Assembly: GCA_026874595.1 (NCBI GenBank)
Contig: CM049315.1
Span: forward strand, 63,175,389 to 63,239,388
DNA from: Sipunculus nudus
Taxonomy: Eukaryota > Annelida > Sipuncula > Golfingiida > Sipunculidae
Direction: 5' to 3'
Length of the DNA: 64,000 nt
Shown: positions 47,029 to 58,629 of the stretch, piece after piece
Numbering within the stretch: the first letter of the stretch is position 1
Layout: each line of letters starts with the position of its first letter
Program-made: the position numbers and the translations under genes
Notes under the pieces: model-generated
The model's database searches: none
What the model saw: only the letters and a program-made list of their open reading frames with translations
What the model was told of the DNA's origin: nothing

Positions 47029-48574
47029 CTTGCAGAAATCAGATCGGTTTTCGCGTAATACAACATCGTGTTGTGCAAAATAGAAGATTAAAATTGCAAA
47101 AGAAGCAATTCAGAAGCTCCATTAGGCCATTTAGAACCGGGTACAAACATCGATCTCCCCGAAATCAGCTAGGTTTTTGGCTAATTCAGGAACGTGTGTT
47201 GTGCAAAAATTACAGATTTAAATTGCAAAAGAAGCAATTCAGAAGCTTCATTAGGCCGTTTAGATTCAGATACAAACGTCTGTTACGACGAAATCAGCTC
47301 CGTTTTTTCGTAATACAAGATCGTGATTTGTGCAGAAACGGCTGAAATAAACTGCGATAGAAGCGTTTAAATAGCTTCATTAGGCCATTTAGAAATTGTT
47401 AAAAACGTCGCTTTTGCTGAAATCAGATCGGTTTTCGCGTAATACAACATCGTGTTGTGCAAAATAGAAGATTAAAATTGCAAAAGAAGCAATTCAGAAG
47501 CTCCATTAGGCAATTTAGAACCGGGTACAAACATCGATCTCGCCGAAATCAGCTAGGTTTTTGGCTAATTCAGGAACGTGTGTTGTGCAAAAATTACAGA
47601 TTTCAATTGCAAAAGAAGCAATTCAGAAGCTTCATTAGGCCGTTTAGAATCAGATACAAACGTCTTTTACGACGAAATCAGCTCGGTTTTTTCCTAATAC
47701 AAGATCGTGATTTGTGCAGAAACGGCTAATATAAACTGCGATATAAGCGTTTAAATAGCTTTATTATGCCATTAAGAAATTGTTAAAAACGTCGCTTTTG
47801 CTGAAATCAGATCGGTTTTCGCTTAGTACAAGATCGTGTTGTGCAAAAAGAGAAGATTAAAATTGCAAAAGAAGCAATTCAGAAGCTCCATTAGGCCCTT
47901 TAGAACCGGGTACAAACATCGATCTCGCCGAAATCAGCTCGATTTTTTTTTTGCGTAATGCAAGATCGTGTTTGTGCAAATATTGCAGATTTAAATTGCA
48001 AAAGAATCAATTCAGGAGCTTTATTAGGCCATTTAAAACCAGATACCAACGTCTTTTCCGCCGAAATCAGCTCGGTTTTTGCATAATACAAGACCGTGTT
48101 TTGTGCAAAGATGACCGATTTAAACTGCCAAGGAAGCCTTTTAGAAGCTTCATCAGGCCATCAAAAACCAGTTAGTAACGTCGTTTTTGCTGAAATCAGC
48201 TCGATTTTTTGCGTAATACAAAATCGTGTGTTGTGCAAAGATGACCGATTTAAACTGCTAAAGAAGCGTTTTAGAAGCTTCATCAGGCCATTAAGAACCA
48301 GTTAGAAACGTCTTTTACGCCAAAATCAGCTCTTTTTTTCGTAATACATGATCGTGATTTGTGCAGAAACGGCTGATTTAAACTGCGATAGAAGCGTTTT
48401 AATAGCTTCATTAGGCCATTTAGAAATTGGTAAAAACGTCGCTCTTGCTGAAATCAGATCGGTTTTCGCGTAATACAACATCGTGTTGTGCAAAATAGAA
48501 GATTAAAATTGCAAAAGAAGCAATTCAGAAGCTCCATTAGGCCATTTGAACCGGATACAAACATCCATCTCGCC

Positions 48575-48686
48575 GAAATCAGCTAGGTTTTTGGCTAATT
48601 CAGGAACGGCTAATATAAACTGCGATAGAAGCGTTTAAATAGCTTCATTATGCCATTTAGAAATTGTTAAAAACGTCGCTCTTGCT
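48575..48686 (+). repeat. 112-bp fused monomer, copy 4
   Basis: Same aattcaggaacggctaat junction as the U7 and U8 copies, 10,743 bp after the copy at 37832. Confidence 0.88.
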
Positions 48687-49579
48687 GAAATCAGATCGGT
48701 TTTCGCGTAGTACAAGATCGTGTCTTGTGCAATGATCACCGATTTAAACTGCGAAAGAAGCCTTTTAGAAGCTTCATCAGGCCATTAAGAACCAGTTAGA
48801 AACGTCGTTTTTGCTGAAATCAGCTCGACTTTCTTGCGTAATGCAAGATCGTGTTTGTGCAAATATTGCAGATTTAAATTGTAAAAGAATCAATTCAGGA
48901 GCTTTATTAGACCATTTAGATCCAGATACCAACGTCTTTTTCGCCGAAATCAGCTCGTTTTTGCGTAATACAAGACCGTGTTTTGTGCAATGACCGATTT
49001 CAACTGCCAAGGAAGCCTTTTACAAGCTTCATCAGGCCATTAAGAACCAGTTAGCAACGTCGTTTTTGCTGAAATCAGCTCGATTTTTTGCGTAATACAA
49101 AATCGTGTGTTGTGCAAAGATGACCGATTTAAAATGCTTAAGAAGCGTTTTAGAAGCTTCATCAGGCCATTGAGAACCAGTTAGAAACGTCTTTTACGCC
49201 GAAATCAGCTCGTTTTTTTCGTAATACAAGATCGTGATTTGTGCAGAAACGGCTGATTTAAACTGCGATAGAAGCGTTTTAATAGCTTCATTAGGCCATT
49301 TAGAAATTGGTAAAATCGTCGCTCTTGCTGAAATCAGATCGGTTTTTGCGTAATACAAGATCGTGTTTTCTGCAAAGATGACCGATTTAAACTGCTAAAG
49401 AAGCGTTTTAGAAGCTTCATCAGGCCACTAAGAACCAGTTAGAAACGTCTTTTACGCCGAAGTCAGCTCGTTTTTTTCGTAATACAAGATCGTGATTTGT
49501 GCAGAAACGGCTGATTTAAACTGCAATAGAAGCGTTTTAATAGCTTCATTAGGCCATTTAGAAATTGGTAAAAACGTCG

Positions 49580-52500
49580 CTCTTGCTGAAATCAGATCGG
49601 TTTTCGCGTAATACAACATCGTGTTGTGCAAAATAGAAGATTAAAATTGCAAAAGAAGCAATTCAGAAGCTCCATTAGGCCATTTAGAACCGGGTACAAA
49701 CATCGATCTCGCCGAAATCAGATAGGTTTTTGGCTATTTCAGGAACGTGTGTTGTGCAAAAATTACAGATTTCAATTGCAAAAGAAGCAATTCAGAAGCT
49801 TCATTAGGCCGTTTAGAATCAGATACAAACGTCTTTTACGACGAAATCAGCTCGGTTTTTTCGTAATACAAGATCGTGATTTGTGCAGAAACGGCTGATA
49901 TAAACTGCGATAGAAGCGTTTAAATAGCTTCATTAGGCCATTTAGAAATTGTTAAAAACGTCGCTTTTGCTGAAATCAGATCAGTTTGCGCGTAGTACAA
50001 GATCGTGTTGTGCAAAATAGAAGATTAAAATTGCAAAAGAAGCAATTCAGAAGCTCCATTAGGCCATTTAGAACCTGGTACAAACATCGATCTCGTCTAA
50101 ATCAGATGGGTTTTTTGCCTAATTCATGATCGTGTGTTGTGCAAAAATTGCAGATTTAAATTGCAAAAGAAGCAATTCAGAAGCTTCATTCGGCCGATTA
50201 GAACCAGATACAAACATCTTTTACGCCGAAATCAGCTCGGTTTTTGCGTAATACAAGATCGTGTTTTGTGCAAAGATGACCGATTTAAACTGCAAAAGAA
50301 GCGTTTAAGAAGCTTTATCAGGCCATTAAGAATCAGTTAGGAACGTCGTTTTTGCTGAAATCAGCTCGGTTTTTTTTGCGTAATATAAGATCGTGTGTTG
50401 TGCAAAGATGATGATTTAAACTGCAAAAGAAGCGTTTGAGAAACTTCATTAGGCCATTTAGAACCAGTTAAAAATGTCGTTTTTTTGCCGAAATCAGCTC
50501 GGTTTTTGCGTAATATAGGATCCTGTTTTGTGCAAAATGGCCAATTTAAACTGCGATAGAAGCGTTTTAATAGCTTCATTAGGCCATTTAGAAATTGGTA
50601 AAAACGTCGCTCTTGCGGAAATCAAATCGGTTTTCGCGTAATACAACATCGTGTTGTGCAAAATAGAAGATTAAAATTGCAAAAGAAGCAATTCAGAAGC
50701 TCCATTAGGCCATTTAGAACCGCGTACAAACATCGATCTCGCCGAAATCAGCTAGGTTTTTGGCTAATTCAGGAACGTGTGTTGTGCAAAAATTACAGAT
50801 TTCAATTGCAAAAGAAGCAATTCAGAAGCTTCATTAGGCCGTTTAGAATCAGATGCAAACGTCTTTTACGACGAAATCAGCTCGGTTTTTTCGTAATACA
50901 AGATCGTGATTTGTGCAGAAACGGCTAATATAAACTGCGATAGAAGCGTTTAAATAGCATCATAATGCCATTTAGAAATTGTTAAAAACGTCGCTTTTGC
51001 TGAAATCAGATCGGTTTTCGCATAGTACAAGATCGTGTTGTGCAAAAGAGAAGATTAAAATTGCAAAAGAAGCAATTCAGAAGCTCCATTAGGCCATTTA
51101 GAACCGGGTACAAACATCGATCTCGCCGAAATCAGCTAGGTTTTTCCCTAATTCATGATCGTGTGTTGTGCAAAAATTGCAGATTTAAATTGCAAAAGAA
51201 GCAATTCAGAAACTTTATTAGGCCGTTTAGAATCAGATACAAACGTCTTTTACGCCGAAATCAGCTCGGTTTTTGCGTAATACAAGATCGTGTTTTGTGC
51301 AAAGATGACCGATTTAAACTGCGAAAGAAGCGTTTTAAAAGCTTCATCATGCCATTAAGAACCAGTTAGCAACGTCGTTTTTGCTGAAATCAGTTCGGTT
51401 TTTTTTGCGTAATTCAAAATCGTCTGTTGTGCAAAGATGACCGATTTAAACTGCTAAAGAAGCGTTTTAGAAGCTTCATCAGGCAATCAAGAAGTTAGAA
51501 ACGTCGTTTTTGCTAAAATCAGCTCGATTTTTTAGCGTAACATAAGATGGTGTTTGTCCAAAGATGACCGATTTAAACTGCAAAAGAAGCAATTCAGAAG
51601 CTCCATCAGGCCATTAAGAACCTGGTACAAACATCGATCTCGCCTAAATCAGCTGGGTTTTTTGCCTAATTCATGATCGTGTGTTGTGCAAAAATTGCAG
51701 ATTTAAATTGCAAAAGAAGCATTTCAGAAGCTTCATTAGGCCGTTTAGAACCAGATTCAAACATCTTTTACGCCGAAATCAGCTCGGTTTTTGCGTAATA
51801 CAAGATCGTGTTTTGTGCAAAGATGACCGATTTAAACTGCAAAAGAAGCGTTTAAGAAGATTTTTCAGGCCATTAAGAATCAGTTAGGAACGTCGTTTTT
51901 GCTGAAATCAGCTCGGTTTTTTTTTTTTGCGTAATATAAGATCGTGTGTTGTGCAAAGATGATGATTTAAACTGCAAAAGAAGCGTTTGAGAAACTTCAT
52001 TAGGCCATTTAGAACCAGTTACAAATGTCGTTTTTTTGCCGAAATCAGCTCGGTTTTTCCGTAATATAGGATCCTGTTTTGTGCAAAATGGCCGATTTAA
52101 ACTGCGATAGAAGCGTTTTAATAGCTTCATTAGGCCATTTAGAAATTGGTAAAAACGTCGCTCTTGCGGAAATCAAATCGGTTTTCGCGTAATACAACAT
52201 CGTGTTGTGCAAAATAGAAGATTAAAATTGCAAAAGAAGCAATTCAGAAGCTCCATTAGGCCATTTAGAACCGGGTAAAAACATCGATCTCGCCGAAATC
52301 AGCTAGGTTTTTGGCTAATTCAGGAACGTGTGTTGTGCAAAAATTACAGATATCAATTGCAAAAGAAGCAATTCAGAAGCTTCATTAGGCCGTTTAGAAT
52401 CAGATACAAACGTCTTTTACGACGAAATCAGCTCGGTTTTTTCCTAATACAAGATCGTGATTTCTGCAGAAACGGCTAATATAAACTGCGATAGAAGCGT

Positions 52501-52800
52501 TTAAATAGATTCATTATGCCATTTAGAAATTGTTAAAAACGTCGCTTTTGCTGAAATCAGATCGGTTTTCGCTTAGTACAAGATCGTGTTGTGCAAAAGA
52601 GAAGATTAAAATTGCAAAAGAAGCAATTCAGAAGCTCCATTAGGCCATTTAGAACCGGGTACAAACATCGATCTCGCCGAAATCAGCTAGGTTTTTCCCT
52701 AATTCATAATCGTGTGTTGTGCAAAAATTGCAGATTTAAATTGCAAAAGAAGCAATTCAGAAACTTTATTAGGCCGTTTAGAATCAGATACAAACGTTTT
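49580..52800 (+). repeat. Beta block, copy 4
   Basis: Matches copy 3 at 10,740-10,742 bp and copy 5 at 9,050-9,055 bp. It shares gaaccgcgtac near 50717 with copy 3 (near 39977), where copy 5 has gaaccgggtac, and it has gaaccagattc near 51749 as a private change. Confidence 0.85.
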
Positions 52801-52877
52801 TCGATTTAAACTGCTAAGGAAGCGTTTTAGAAGCTTCATCAGGCCATTAAGAACCAGTTAGTAACGTCGTTCTTGCT
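52679..52877 (+). repeat. 199-bp fused double monomer, copy 1
   Basis: The sequence agatacaaacgtttttcg runs into atttaaactgctaagg, skipping the gaaatcag and tgtgca segments of a monomer. Two monomers thus lose about 57 bp. The same fusion occurs at 61732-61930, with gtctttcg instead of gtttttcg. Confidence 0.88.
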
Positions 52878-54666
52878 GAAATCAGTTCGGTTTTTTTTGC
52901 GTAATTCAAAATCGTCTGTTGTGCAAAGATGACCGATTTAAACTGCTAAAGAAGCGTTTTAGAAGCTTCATCAGGCCACTAAGAACCAGTTAGAAACGTC
53001 TTTTACGCCGAAATCAGCTCGTTTTTTTCGTAATACAAGATCGTGATTTGTGCAGAAACGGCTGATTTAAACTGCAATAGAAGCGTTTTAATAGCTTCAT
53101 TAGGCCATTTAGAAATTGGTAAAAACGTAGCTCTTGCTGAAATCCGATCGGTTTCGCGTAATACAACATCGTGTTGTGCAAAATAGAAGATTAAAATTGC
53201 AAAAGAAGCAATTCAGAAGCTCCATTAGGCCATTTAGAACCGGGTACAAACATCGATCTCGCCGAAATCAGCTAGGTTTTTGTCTAATTCAGGAACGTGT
53301 GTTGTGCAAAAATTACAGATTTAAATTGCAAAAGAAGCAATTCAGAAGCTCCATTAGGCCATTTAGAACCGGGTACAAACATCGATCTCGCCGAAATCAG
53401 CTAGGTTTTTGCCTAATTCATGATCGTGTGTTGTGCAAAAATTGCAGATTTAAATTGCAAAAGAAGCAATTCAGAAGCTTCATTAGGCCGTTTAGAAGCA
53501 GATACAAACATCTTTTACGCCGAAATCAGCTCGGTTTTTGCGTAATACAAAATCGTGTGTTGTGCAAAGATGACCGATTTAAACTTGGAAAGAAGCGATT
53601 CAATAGCTTTATTAGTCGACTTAAAACCCGTTACAACCGTCGTTTTCGCTGAAATAAGCTCGGTTTTTGCGTAGTACAAGATCGTGTGTTGGGCAAATAT
53701 CACGGATTTAAACTGCGAGAGAAGAGATTCAATAGCTTCATAAGGCGACTTATAACCCGTTACAACCGTCGTTTTTGCCGAAATAAGCTCGGTTTTTCCG
53801 TAGTACAAGATCGTGTGTTGGGCAAATATCACCGATTAAAACTGCTAAATAAGCATTTTAGAAACTTCATCAGGCCATTAAGAACCAGTTAGAAACGGCG
53901 TTTTTGCTGAAATCAGCTCGATTTTTTTAGCGTAATATAAGATCGTGTTTGTGCAAAAATGACCGATTTAAACTGCAAAAGAAGAGTTTAAGAAGCTTCA
54001 ATAGGCCACTTCAAACCAGTTACAAAGATCTTTTTTGCCGAAATCGACTCGTATTTTGCGTTATAATAGATCATGATTTGTGCAGAAATGGCCAGTTTAA
54101 ACTGCGAAAGAAGCGTTTCAGAAACTTCATTAGGCGACTTAAAACCCGTTACAAAAGTCGTTTTCGCCGCAGTCAGCTGGGTTTTCGAGTACTACAAGAT
54201 CGTGAGTTGTGCAAAAATGGCCGTTTAAATTGCAAATGAAGCGTTTTAATAGCTTCATCAGGCCATTTAAAACAAGTTACAAACGTCGTTTTTGCCGAAA
54301 TCAGCAAGGTTTTCGCTTAATACAAGATCGCAGATTTAAATTGCAAAAGAATCAATTCAGGAGCTTTATTAGGCCATTTAGAACCAGATACCAACGTCTT
54401 TTTCGCCGAAATCAGATCGGTTTTTGAGTAATACAAGACCGTGTTTTGTGCAAAGATGACCGATTTCAACTGCCAAGGAAGCCTTTTAGAAGCTTCATCA
54501 GGCCATTAAGAACCAGTTAGCAACGTCGTTTTTGCTGAAATCAGCTCGATTTTTTGCGTAATACAAAATCGTGTGTTGTGCAAAGATGACCGATTTAAAC
54601 TGGTAAAGAAGCGTTTTAGAAGCTTCATCAGGCCATTAAGAACCAGTTAGAAACGTCTTTTACGCC

Positions 54667-54921
54667 GAAATCAGCTCGTTTTTTTCGTAATACAAGATCG
54701 TGATTTGTGCAGAAACGGCTGAAATAAACTGCGATAGAAGCGTTTAAATAGCTTTATTAGGCCATTTAGAAATTGTTAAAAATGTCGCTTTTGCTGAAAT
54801 CAGATCTGTTTTCGCGTAATACAACATCGTGTTGTGCAAAATAGAAGATTAAAATTGCAAAAGAAGCAATTCAGAAGCTCCATTAGGCAATTTAGAACCG
54901 GGTACAAACATCGATCTCGCC
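54667..54921 (+). repeat. 255-bp dimer tandem duplication, copy 1
   Basis: Two monomers (gctcgttttttt, then the aaaaatgtcg and cagatctg variants) are repeated exactly 255 bp downstream. I saw no difference between the copies by eye. The cagatctg change (a BglII site) in place of cagatcgg marks this lineage and occurs again near 56469. Confidence 0.9.
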
Positions 54922-55176
54922 GAAATCAGCTCGTTTTTTTCGTAATACAAGATCGTGATTTGTGCAGAAACGGCTGAAATAAACTGCGATAGAAGCGTTT
55001 AAATAGCTTTATTAGGCCATTTAGAAATTGTTAAAAATGTCGCTTTTGCTGAAATCAGATCTGTTTTCGCGTAATACAACATCGTGTTGTGCAAAATAGA
55101 AGATTAAAATTGCAAAAGAAGCAATTCAGAAGCTCCATTAGGCAATTTAGAACCGGGTACAAACATCGATCTCGCC
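54922..55176 (+). repeat. 255-bp dimer tandem duplication, copy 2
   Basis: Direct second copy of 54667-54921. The following monomer changes from gctcgttttttt to gctaggtttttgg, marking the right edge at 55177. Confidence 0.9.
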
Positions 55177-55886
55177 GAAATCAGCTAGGTTTTTGGCTAA
55201 TTCAGGAACGTGTGTTGTGCAAAAATTACAGATTTCAATTGCAAAAGAAGCAATTCAGAAGCTTCATTAGGCCGTTTAGAATCAGATACAAACGTCTTTT
55301 ACGACGAAATCAGCTCGGTTTTTTCCTAATACAAGATCGTGATTTGTGCAGAAACGGCTAATATAAACTGCGATAGAAGCGTTTAAATAGCTTCATTATG
55401 CCATTCAGAAATTGTTAAAAACGTCGCTTTTGCTGAAATCAGATCGGTTTTCGCTTAGTACAAGATCGTGTTGTGCAAAAAGAGAAGATTAAAATTGCAA
55501 AAGAAGCAATTCAGAAGCTCCATTAGGCCCTTTAGAACCGGGTACAAACATCGATCTCGCCGAAATCAGCTCGATTTTTTTTTTGCGTAATGCAAGATCG
55601 TGTTTGTGCAAATATTGCAGATTTAAATTGCAAAAGAATCAATTCAGGAGCTTTATTAGGCCATTTAAAACCAGATACCAACGTCTTTTCCGCCGAAATC
55701 AGCTCGGTTTTTGCATAATACAAGACCGTGTTTTGTGCAAAGATGACCGATTTAAACTGCCAAGGAAGCCTTTTAGAAGCTTCATCAGGCCATCAAAAAC
55801 CAGTTAGTAACGTCGTTTTTGCTGAAATCAGCTCGATTTTTTGCGTAATACAAAATCGTGTGTTGTGCAAAGATGACCGATTTAAA
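54935..55886 (+). repeat. Head segment of U11, duplicated ~1,414 bp downstream, copy 1
   Basis: Landmarks at 55089 and 55728 recur at 56504 and 57142, 1,415 and 1,414 bp on, including the cagatctg variant and the fused T-tract monomer (T10 here, T9 in copy 2). The variant actggtaaag at 55888 matches 54601, 1,287 bp upstream, while copy 2 has actgctaaag near 57302. Confidence 0.85.
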
Positions 55887-56349
55887 CTGGTAAAGAAGCG
55901 TTTTAGAAGCTTCATCAGGCCATTAAGAACCAGTTAGAAACGTCTTTTACGCCGAAATCAGCTCGTTTTTTTCGTAATACAAGATCGTGATTTGTGCAGA
56001 AACGGCTGATTTAAACTGCGATAGAAGCGTTTTAATAGCTTCATTAGGCCATTTAGAAATTGGTAAAAACGTCGCTCTTGCAGAAATCAGATCGGTTTTC
56101 GCGTAATACAACATCGTGTTGTGCAAAATAGAAGATTAAATTGCAAAAGAAGCAATTCAGAAGCTCCATTAGGCCATTTAGAACCGGGTACAAACATCGA
56201 TCTCGCCGAAATCAGCTAGGTTTTTGGCTAATTCAGGAACGTGTGTTGTGCAAAAATTACAGATTTCAATTGCAAAAGAAGCAATTCAGAAGCTTCATTA
56301 GGCCGTTTAGAATCAGATACAAACGTCTGTTACGACGAAATCAGCTCGG

Positions 56350-57300
56350 TTTTTTCGTAATACAAGATCGTGATTTGTGCAGAAACGGCTGAAATAAACT
56401 GCGATAGAAGCGTTTAAATAGCTTTATTAGGCCATTTAGAAATTGTTAAAAATGTCGCTTTTGCTGAAATCAGATCTGTTTTCGCGTAATACAACATCGT
56501 GTTGTGCAAAATAGAAGATTAAAATTGCAAAAGAAGCAATTCAGAAGCTCCATTAGGCAATTTAGAACCGGGTACAAACATCGATCTCGCCGAAATCAGC
56601 TAGGTTTTTGGCTAATTCAGGAACGTGTGTTGTGCAAAAATTACAGATTTCAATTGCAAAAGAAGCAATTCAGAAGCTTCATTAGGCCGTTTAGAATCAG
56701 ATACAAACGTCTTTTACGACGAAATCAGCTCGGTTTTTTCCTAATACAAGATCGTGATTTGTGCAGAAACGGCTAATATAAACTGCGATAGAAGCGTTTA
56801 AATAGCTTCATTATGCCATTAAGAAATTGTTAAAAACGTCGCTTTTGCTGAAATCAGATCGGTTTTCGCTTAGTACAAGATCGTGTTGTGCAAAAAGAGA
56901 AGATTAAAATTGCAAAAGAAGCAATTCAGAAGCTCCATTAGGCCCTTTAGAACCGGGTACAAACATCGATCTCGCCGAAATCAGCTCGATTTTTTTTTGC
57001 GTAATGCAAGATCGTGTTTGTGCAAATATTGCAGATTTAAATTGCAAAAGAATCAATTCAGGAGCTTTATTAGGCCATTTAAAACCAGATACCAACGTCT
57101 TTTCCGCCGAAATCAGCTCGGTTTTTGCATAATACAAGACCGTGTTTTGTGCAAAGATGACCGATTTAAACTGCCAAGGAAGCCTTTTAGAAGCTTCATC
57201 AGGCCATCAAAAACCAGTTAGTAACGTCGTTTTTGCTGAAATCAGCTCGATTTTTTGCGTAATACAAAATCGTGTGTTGTGCAAAGATGACCGATTTAAA
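56350..57300 (+). repeat. Head segment of U11, copy 2
   Basis: Second copy of the 54935-55886 segment. The stretch between the copies (about 55887-56349) has the cttgcag start marker and a trimer that copy 1 lacks. One base is lost at agattaaattgc near 56139, shifting the open frame there. Confidence 0.8.
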
Positions 57301-57621
57301 CTGCTAAAGAAGCGTTTTAGAAGCTTCATCAGGCCATTAAGAACCAGTTAGAAACGTCTTTTACGCCAAAATCATCTCTTTTTTTCGTAATACATGATCG
57401 TGATTTGTGCAGAAACGGCTGATTTAAACTGCGATAGAAGCGTTTTAATAGCTTCATTAGGCCATTTAGAAATTGGTAAAAACGTCGCTCTTGCTGAAAT
57501 CAGATCGGTTTTCGCGTAATACAACATCGTGTTGTGCAAAATAGAAGATTAAAATTGCAAAAGAAGCAATTCAGAAGCTCCATTAGGCCATTTAGAACCG
57601 GATACAAACATCCATCTCGCC

Positions 57622-57733
57622 GAAATCAGCTAGGTGTTTGGCTAATTCAGGAACGGCTAATATAAACTGCGATAGAAGCGTTTAAAAAGCTTCATTATGC
57701 CATTTAGAAATTGTTAAAAACGTCGCTCTTGCT
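57622..57733 (+). repeat. 112-bp fused monomer, copy 5
   Basis: Same microhomology junction, 9,047 bp after the copy at 48575, with a nearby private change (aggtgtttgg near 57634). Confidence 0.87.
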
Positions 57734-58629
57734 GAAATCAGATCGGTTTTCGCGTAGAACAAGATCGTGTCTTGTGCAATGATCACCGATTTAAACTGCG
57801 AAAGAAGCCTTTTAGAAGCTTCATCAGGCCATTAAGAACCAGTTAGAAACGTCGTTTTTGCTGAAATCAGCTCGATTTTCTTGCGTAATGCAAGATCGTG
57901 TTTGTGCAAATATTGCAGATTTAAATTGTAAAAGAATCAATTCAGGAGCTTTATTAGACCATTTAGATCCAGATACCAACGTCTTTTTCGCCGAAATCAG
58001 CTCGTTTTTGCGTAATACAAGACCGTGTTTTGTGCAAAGATGACCGATTTCAACTGCCAAGGAAGCCTTTTACAAGCTTCATCAGGCCATTAAGAACCAG
58101 TTAGCAACGTCGTTTTTGCTGAAATCAGCTCGATTTTTTGCGTAATACAAAATCGTGTGTTGTGCAAAGATGACCGATTTAAACTGCTTAAGAAGCGTTT
58201 TAGAAGCTTCATCAGGCCATTGAGAACCAGTTAGAAACGTCTTTTACGCCGAAATCAGCTGGTTTTTTTCGTAATACAAGATCGTGATTTGTGCAGAAAC
58301 GGCTGATTTAAACTGCGATAGAAACGTTTTAATAGCTTCATTAGGCCATTTAGAAATTGGTAAAATCGTCGCTCTTGCTGAAATCAGATCGGTTTTTGCG
58401 TAATACAAGATCGTGTTTTGTGCAAAGATGACCGATTTAAACTGCTAAAGAAGCGTTTTAGAAGCTTCATCAGGCCACTAAGAACCAGTTAGAAACGTCT
58501 TTTACGCTGAAGTCAGCTTGTTTTTTTCGTAATACAAGATCGTGATTTGTGCAGAAACGGCTGATTTAAACTGCAATAGAAGCGTTTTAATAGCTTCATT
58601 AGGCCATTTAGAAATTGGTAAAAACGTCG

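Larger units (their letters stand above)
47029..54789 (+). repeat. HOR unit U10 (7,761 bp)
   Basis: Trimers, gamma-type head, 112-bp fused monomer at 48575, beta block 4 (about 49580-52800), a 199-bp fused double monomer at 52679, and the core. It groups with U11 by gtttttccgtagtac near 53795, gatcggtttcgcg with one T lost near 53147, and agctgggttttcgag near 54175. A 3-bp loss (tgcaatgaccg for tgcaaagatgaccg) lies near 48987. Confidence 0.88.

Noticed and set aside
53134-53652. Open frame of 172 codons on the plus strand (a sister at 62187-62705), and many 60-158 codon frames on both strands
   Set aside because: They are four or fewer satellite monomers read through because lengths are multiples of three. 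Single-base indels between copies (for example near 56139) shift the frame, both strands are open, the product is a simple repeat of the monomer, and no gene context is visible.
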